NCBI GenBank assembly: GCA_023229985.1
Contig: JALNYF010000072.1
Coordinates: 1-8,354 of the forward strand
Length of the DNA stretch: 8,354 nucleotides
Origin: Bacteroidales bacterium
GTDB lineage: Bacteria; Bacteroidota; Bacteroidia; Bacteroidales; WCHB1-69
Direction: 5' to 3'
This document shows positions 6,351-8,354 of the stretch, one piece after another (positions within the stretch are counted from its first letter, which is position 1; every line of letters starts with the position of its first letter). The position numbers and the translations under genes were made by a program. The notes beneath the pieces are model-generated. The model was not told the DNA's origin and did no database searches. It saw only the letters and a program-made list of their open reading frames with translations.

Positions 6351-6540
6351 CCTACCGAAGGGCGTAACATTTCAGCCAATGGCAACGCTTAGGGATAAAA
6401 AGGATATATTTCCGTATTAACGAAGATTTCTTTTGACAAGCGCGAAATTGCAAAGGAAAAACATACAAAAAATCTAATTTTTTAATATTCTTCGCTCCAA
6501 GCGTTGCAATGGAAGTTATCGTGGCAGCCGTTGTCCGATG
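6351..6540. repeat. Degenerate REP-like repeats with CAACG cores
   Basis: Three related units share a CAACG core. One is on the plus strand at about 6374-6394 (CCAATGGCAACGCTTAGGG inside it). Two are on the minus strand: about 6513-6494 (TTCCATTGCAACGCTTGG) and about 6543-6522 (TTCCATCGGACAACGGCTG). The first two form an imperfect inverted pair about 100 bp apart; the last two are imperfect direct repeats. The first unit, with AAGGGCGTAACAT before it, resembles GC-rich repeats with a GGCAACGCC centre that I recall scattered through intergenic DNA of many Bacteroidota. These copies are worn. Assignment to that class is from memory. Confidence 0.4.
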
Positions 6541-6592
6541 GAAACGTATCAATATATCATTCAATATGTTAGCAATACGGGGAAGAAGTTTA

Positions 6593-7036
6593 TTAAGAAA
6601 GGGTGTGTGGAGGTTTTGTGATTTTGTCAATCATCTCCGATTCGTAACCTTTGGAAAGCAAAAACCGAAATAGCTGTTGACGATCGCCGGCAGAATGGCT
6701 GCGGTGCCACTTTTCGATGAGATGCTCCATGTTTTGGGCGTACTGCTCTTCGTCAATCTCCGACAAACCTTGTTGTATTAAAGAAGCCGTTATCCCTTTT
6801 TTAAACAATTCGCTTTGCAGCTTCATCCGTCCCCAGCGTTTAGTGTTCATCTTTCCACGGATAAAACATTCCGTAAATCGCTCATCATTAACATATTGCT
6901 CATCTATCAAACTCTCCAGCAGCTTTTCTGCCTCCGCCCCGCGAATCCCGATTTCCGACATCTTTTGTCGTACTTCGCGGCTGCTGCGTTCCTGATAGGT
7001 ACAGTATTTTCGGATTCTTTCTTCGTCTTCTTTCAT
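6593..7036 (-). CDS. recX: Regulatory protein RecX
   Basis: RecX-family protein that binds RecA filaments and modulates recombinase activity; cytoplasmic and mostly helical. From the ATG at 7034-7036 it has 147 aa, normal for the family. It shows the RecX three-helix repeats: RIRKYCTYQERSSREVRQKM (8-27), LLESLIDEQYVNDERFTECF (39-58, with the conserved DE-YVND-RF pattern), RWGRMKLQSELFKKGI (67-82) and the C-terminal RQQLFRFLLSKGYESEMI. An ATG further upstream (7141) would add 35 residues without family resemblance and overlap the upstream gene by 79 bp, so I prefer 7036, which leaves 27 bp after that gene's stop. No promoter box is seen in that gap, so it may share a transcript with the upstream gene. 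recA is not in the window. Confidence 0.88.
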   Translation of the reverse strand: MKEDEERIRKYCTYQERSSREVRQKMSEIGIRGAEAEKLLESLIDEQYVNDERFTECFIRGKMNTKRWGRMKLQSELFKKGITASLIQQGLSEIDEEQYAQNMEHLIEKWHRSHSAGDRQQLFRFLLSKGYESEMIDKITKPPHTLS

Positions 7037-7062
7037 CGTTGAGTGCGGGAAGTTTTGTCTGT

Positions 7063-8354
7063 TTAGCGGATAATCATAATTCTGGAAACGAGCCATTGTT
7101 CGCCGACTTTGGCTTTGATGAAATAGAGTCCGTTTTGCCAATGGTCGGTGTGGATGGTGGTGTGCGTATCGTTGATGGACAATTGTTGGATAATCTGTCC
7201 TAACGTATTGGAAATCATCACTTCTGTAATGGTCTGTTCGGCGAGAATTTCAAATTGTGTTTGCGCGGGATTGGGGAAAATTTGCCAATTCAGCGATGAA
7301 TATTCGGTAATGCCGGTGATGCAGGAGCTGTTGGATTCGCTGCTTTCGCCGGTAACGCAGACGGCTGTGACGGTGTAGCATACTTCGCCCGAAACCGTTG
7401 TAGCATCGATGAAGGCGGTATTGGGAATCCAAGCGGCGATGCGGTTTCCGTTTTTGTAAACGGAGTAGCTGGTGGCGCCGGGTGTGCCCTCCCATTCGAG
7501 GGTGGCACCGCCGTTGTAGTTAGCGGCTGTCAGGTTGGTCGGAATCTCATCGCACGTGCTTTCGCACCCGTTGGTATACTGAAAGAAATTGCCGGCGGTG
7601 GGCGTTCCGGCAGAAGAGTAGATCACCGCACCTTGGTTGTTTTCTATCGTAAATGTTATCTCATTGTCAAAGTTGCCATTGACCCACATAAAGTCAATGG
7701 TGCCGTTTTCGCAAGTATAAATCATTGCGCTGTCGCTTGCTCCTTCTTCCAAAGTAGCAGAACCGATGTAATCATCACCGGCATAGAGATCAATTTGTCC
7801 GCCGTTCCATCCGTTATTCCCCAGGTCGTTCATGTTGATTTTGACAAAACAGTTACAGGGTTCGGTTTCAAAAGTACCACTGACCCAACGGCTCAAATCG
7901 TTGTTGCCGCAATCAGCCTGCAAATAATAATAAAAATTTCTTCCACCGGATAAGTAATTGACAATAAATGTATTAGTATGTATGATGGTGTCTAAAACGT
8001 TGCCGTATGCGGATAGATTTTGCAAAGCATAATCGGATATTTTGAGATGCCATTGGTGGCTGCTTTCGTTGTTATCATCCCACGAAAGGGTAGCAGTATT
8101 TCCGGTGATGCCGGCGACTTCGGGATGAATGGCGTGCCAACAAGACGGAATGAGGTCAATGGTTACATCGTCCATTAGGTAGTAGTTGTAATCTGAGCTG
8201 GAGAGATGGCGGAAAGCGATATAGCGGTTGGTGCCGCTCAACAGCGTTTGGTCAAAAAAGATTTGGTAGTAGTTCCATGTGGCTGCGTTGGCAGGGTTGA
8301 GGGTAGCCACCACTTCAAAAGTTACCATATCGTTGGGATTACTCATTACCCCGA
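7063..8354 (-). CDS. T9SS-secreted adhesin-like protein, N-terminus outside window
   Basis: The frame is open to the right edge (Gly-Val precede the Met at 8346, which is internal), so the signal peptide and N-terminal part are missing; 429 residues are visible. Numbering from that Met: 1-68 looks like the end of a MAM-like / cleaved-adhesin (choice-of-anchor J) beta-sandwich, with WNYYQIFF, GTNRYIAFRH and YYLMDDVTID. About 69-163 is a fibronectin-III-like domain. 164-261 is a Cys-bounded domain with NDLGNNGWNGG (173-183). About 265-345 is a second Fn3-like domain (ATLEWEGTPGATSYSVYKNG). 354-427 is a T9SS type A sorting domain: WQIFPNPAQTQFEI, ISNTLGQIIQQ, WQNGLYFIKAK and a basic end. Such proteins cross the outer membrane by the PorU-type pathway, which removes the tail and usually attaches the protein to A-LPS. 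The role is probably surface adhesion or display; a catalytic domain could lie upstream. Base composition is richer in GC than its neighbours. Confidence 0.88.
   Translation of the reverse strand, partial: GVMSNPNDMVTFEVVATLNPANAATWNYYQIFFDQTLLSGTNRYIAFRHLSSSDYNYYLMDDVTIDLIPSCWHAIHPEVAGITGNTATLSWDDNNESSHQWHLKISDYALQNLSAYGNVLDTIIHTNTFIVNYLSGGRNFYYYLQADCGNNDLSRWVSGTFETEPCNCFVKINMNDLGNNGWNGGQIDLYAGDDYIGSATLEEGASDSAMIYTCENGTIDFMWVNGNFDNEITFTIENNQGAVIYSSAGTPTAGNFFQYTNGCESTCDEIPTNLTAANYNGGATLEWEGTPGATSYSVYKNGNRIAAWIPNTAFIDATTVSGEVCYTVTAVCVTGESSESNSSCITGITEYSSLNWQIFPNPAQTQFEILAEQTITEVMISNTLGQIIQQLSINDTHTTIHTDHWQNGLYFIKAKVGEQWLVSRIMIIR

Larger units (their letters stand above)
6160..6592. other. 433-bp gap between recX and prfB
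   Basis: I see no convincing gene here. It contains the prfB -7 box (6234-6241), a perfect palindrome (6313-6330) with a second small inverted repeat beside it (GTTAT 6332-6336 and ATAAC 6340-6344), and degenerate REP-like repeats between about 6351 and 6540. No tRNA-like cloverleaf was recognised, and no terminator with a T-run was found after recX. A 92-codon open frame on the minus strand (6352-6630) is judged spurious. Confidence 0.6.

Noticed and set aside
6352..6630. 92-codon minus-strand open frame after recX
   Set aside because: It overlaps the 3' end of recX in another frame, reads across the REP-like repeats, has no plausible start signal and its protein resembles no family I know.
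6593..7141. Longer RecX start at 7141
   Set aside because: The extra 35 residues lack RecX features and overlap the end of the T9SS gene by 79 bp.
7250..7508. Minus-strand alternate frames (Arg-rich or Pro/Ala-rich proteins) within the T9SS gene
   Set aside because: Out-of-frame readings of the Fn3 region, with odd composition and no start signals.
7063..8346. The Met at 8346 as the true start of the surface protein
   Set aside because: The frame stays open to the window edge, there is no signal peptide after this Met, and it falls inside a MAM-like domain.

Overview
The window looks like ordinary chromosomal DNA from a member of the Bacteroidota, most likely order Bacteroidales. Three things support this. 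The right-hand gene ends in a type IX secretion (T9SS) sorting tail. Gene starts lack Shine-Dalgarno sequences and are instead preceded by TAnnTTTG -7 boxes. The AMP nucleosidase closely resembles the Bacteroides type. Species cannot be read from the sequence. Intergenic DNA is very AT-rich, and the surface-protein gene at the right edge is visibly richer in GC than the rest.

Layout from left to right. (1) AMP nucleosidase (minus strand, 3' end cut by the window edge) is divergent from a plus-strand pair: tsaE, followed with an ATGA overlap by an alanine-dehydrogenase-like gene that seems to have lost its NAD-binding domain. (2) That pair converges, with stop codons overlapping, on a minus-strand membrane methyltransferase of the PEMT/ICMT type. 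This gene starts just after the terminator hairpin of rplS. (3) rplS (ribosomal protein L19), dnaA (replication initiator) and prfB (release factor 2) follow, all on the minus strand. prfB is in two frames joined by a textbook +1 programmed frameshift site. (4) A 433-bp gap holds the prfB promoter, an 18-bp perfect palindrome and degenerate REP-like repeats. (5) recX and the C-terminal part of a T9SS-secreted adhesin-like protein close the window, both on the minus strand.

Most genes are housekeeping: t6A tRNA modification (tsaE), translation elongation and termination (rplS, prfB), replication initiation (dnaA), recombination control (recX) and purine salvage (amn). I see no mobile element, CRISPR array, defence island, tRNA or rRNA. 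The most unusual item is the intact reading frame downstream of tsaE that keeps both ends of an alanine dehydrogenase but not the Rossmann core. The best regulatory item is the RF2 frameshift site, which carries the only strong Shine-Dalgarno-like hexamer I noticed at a translational signal here.
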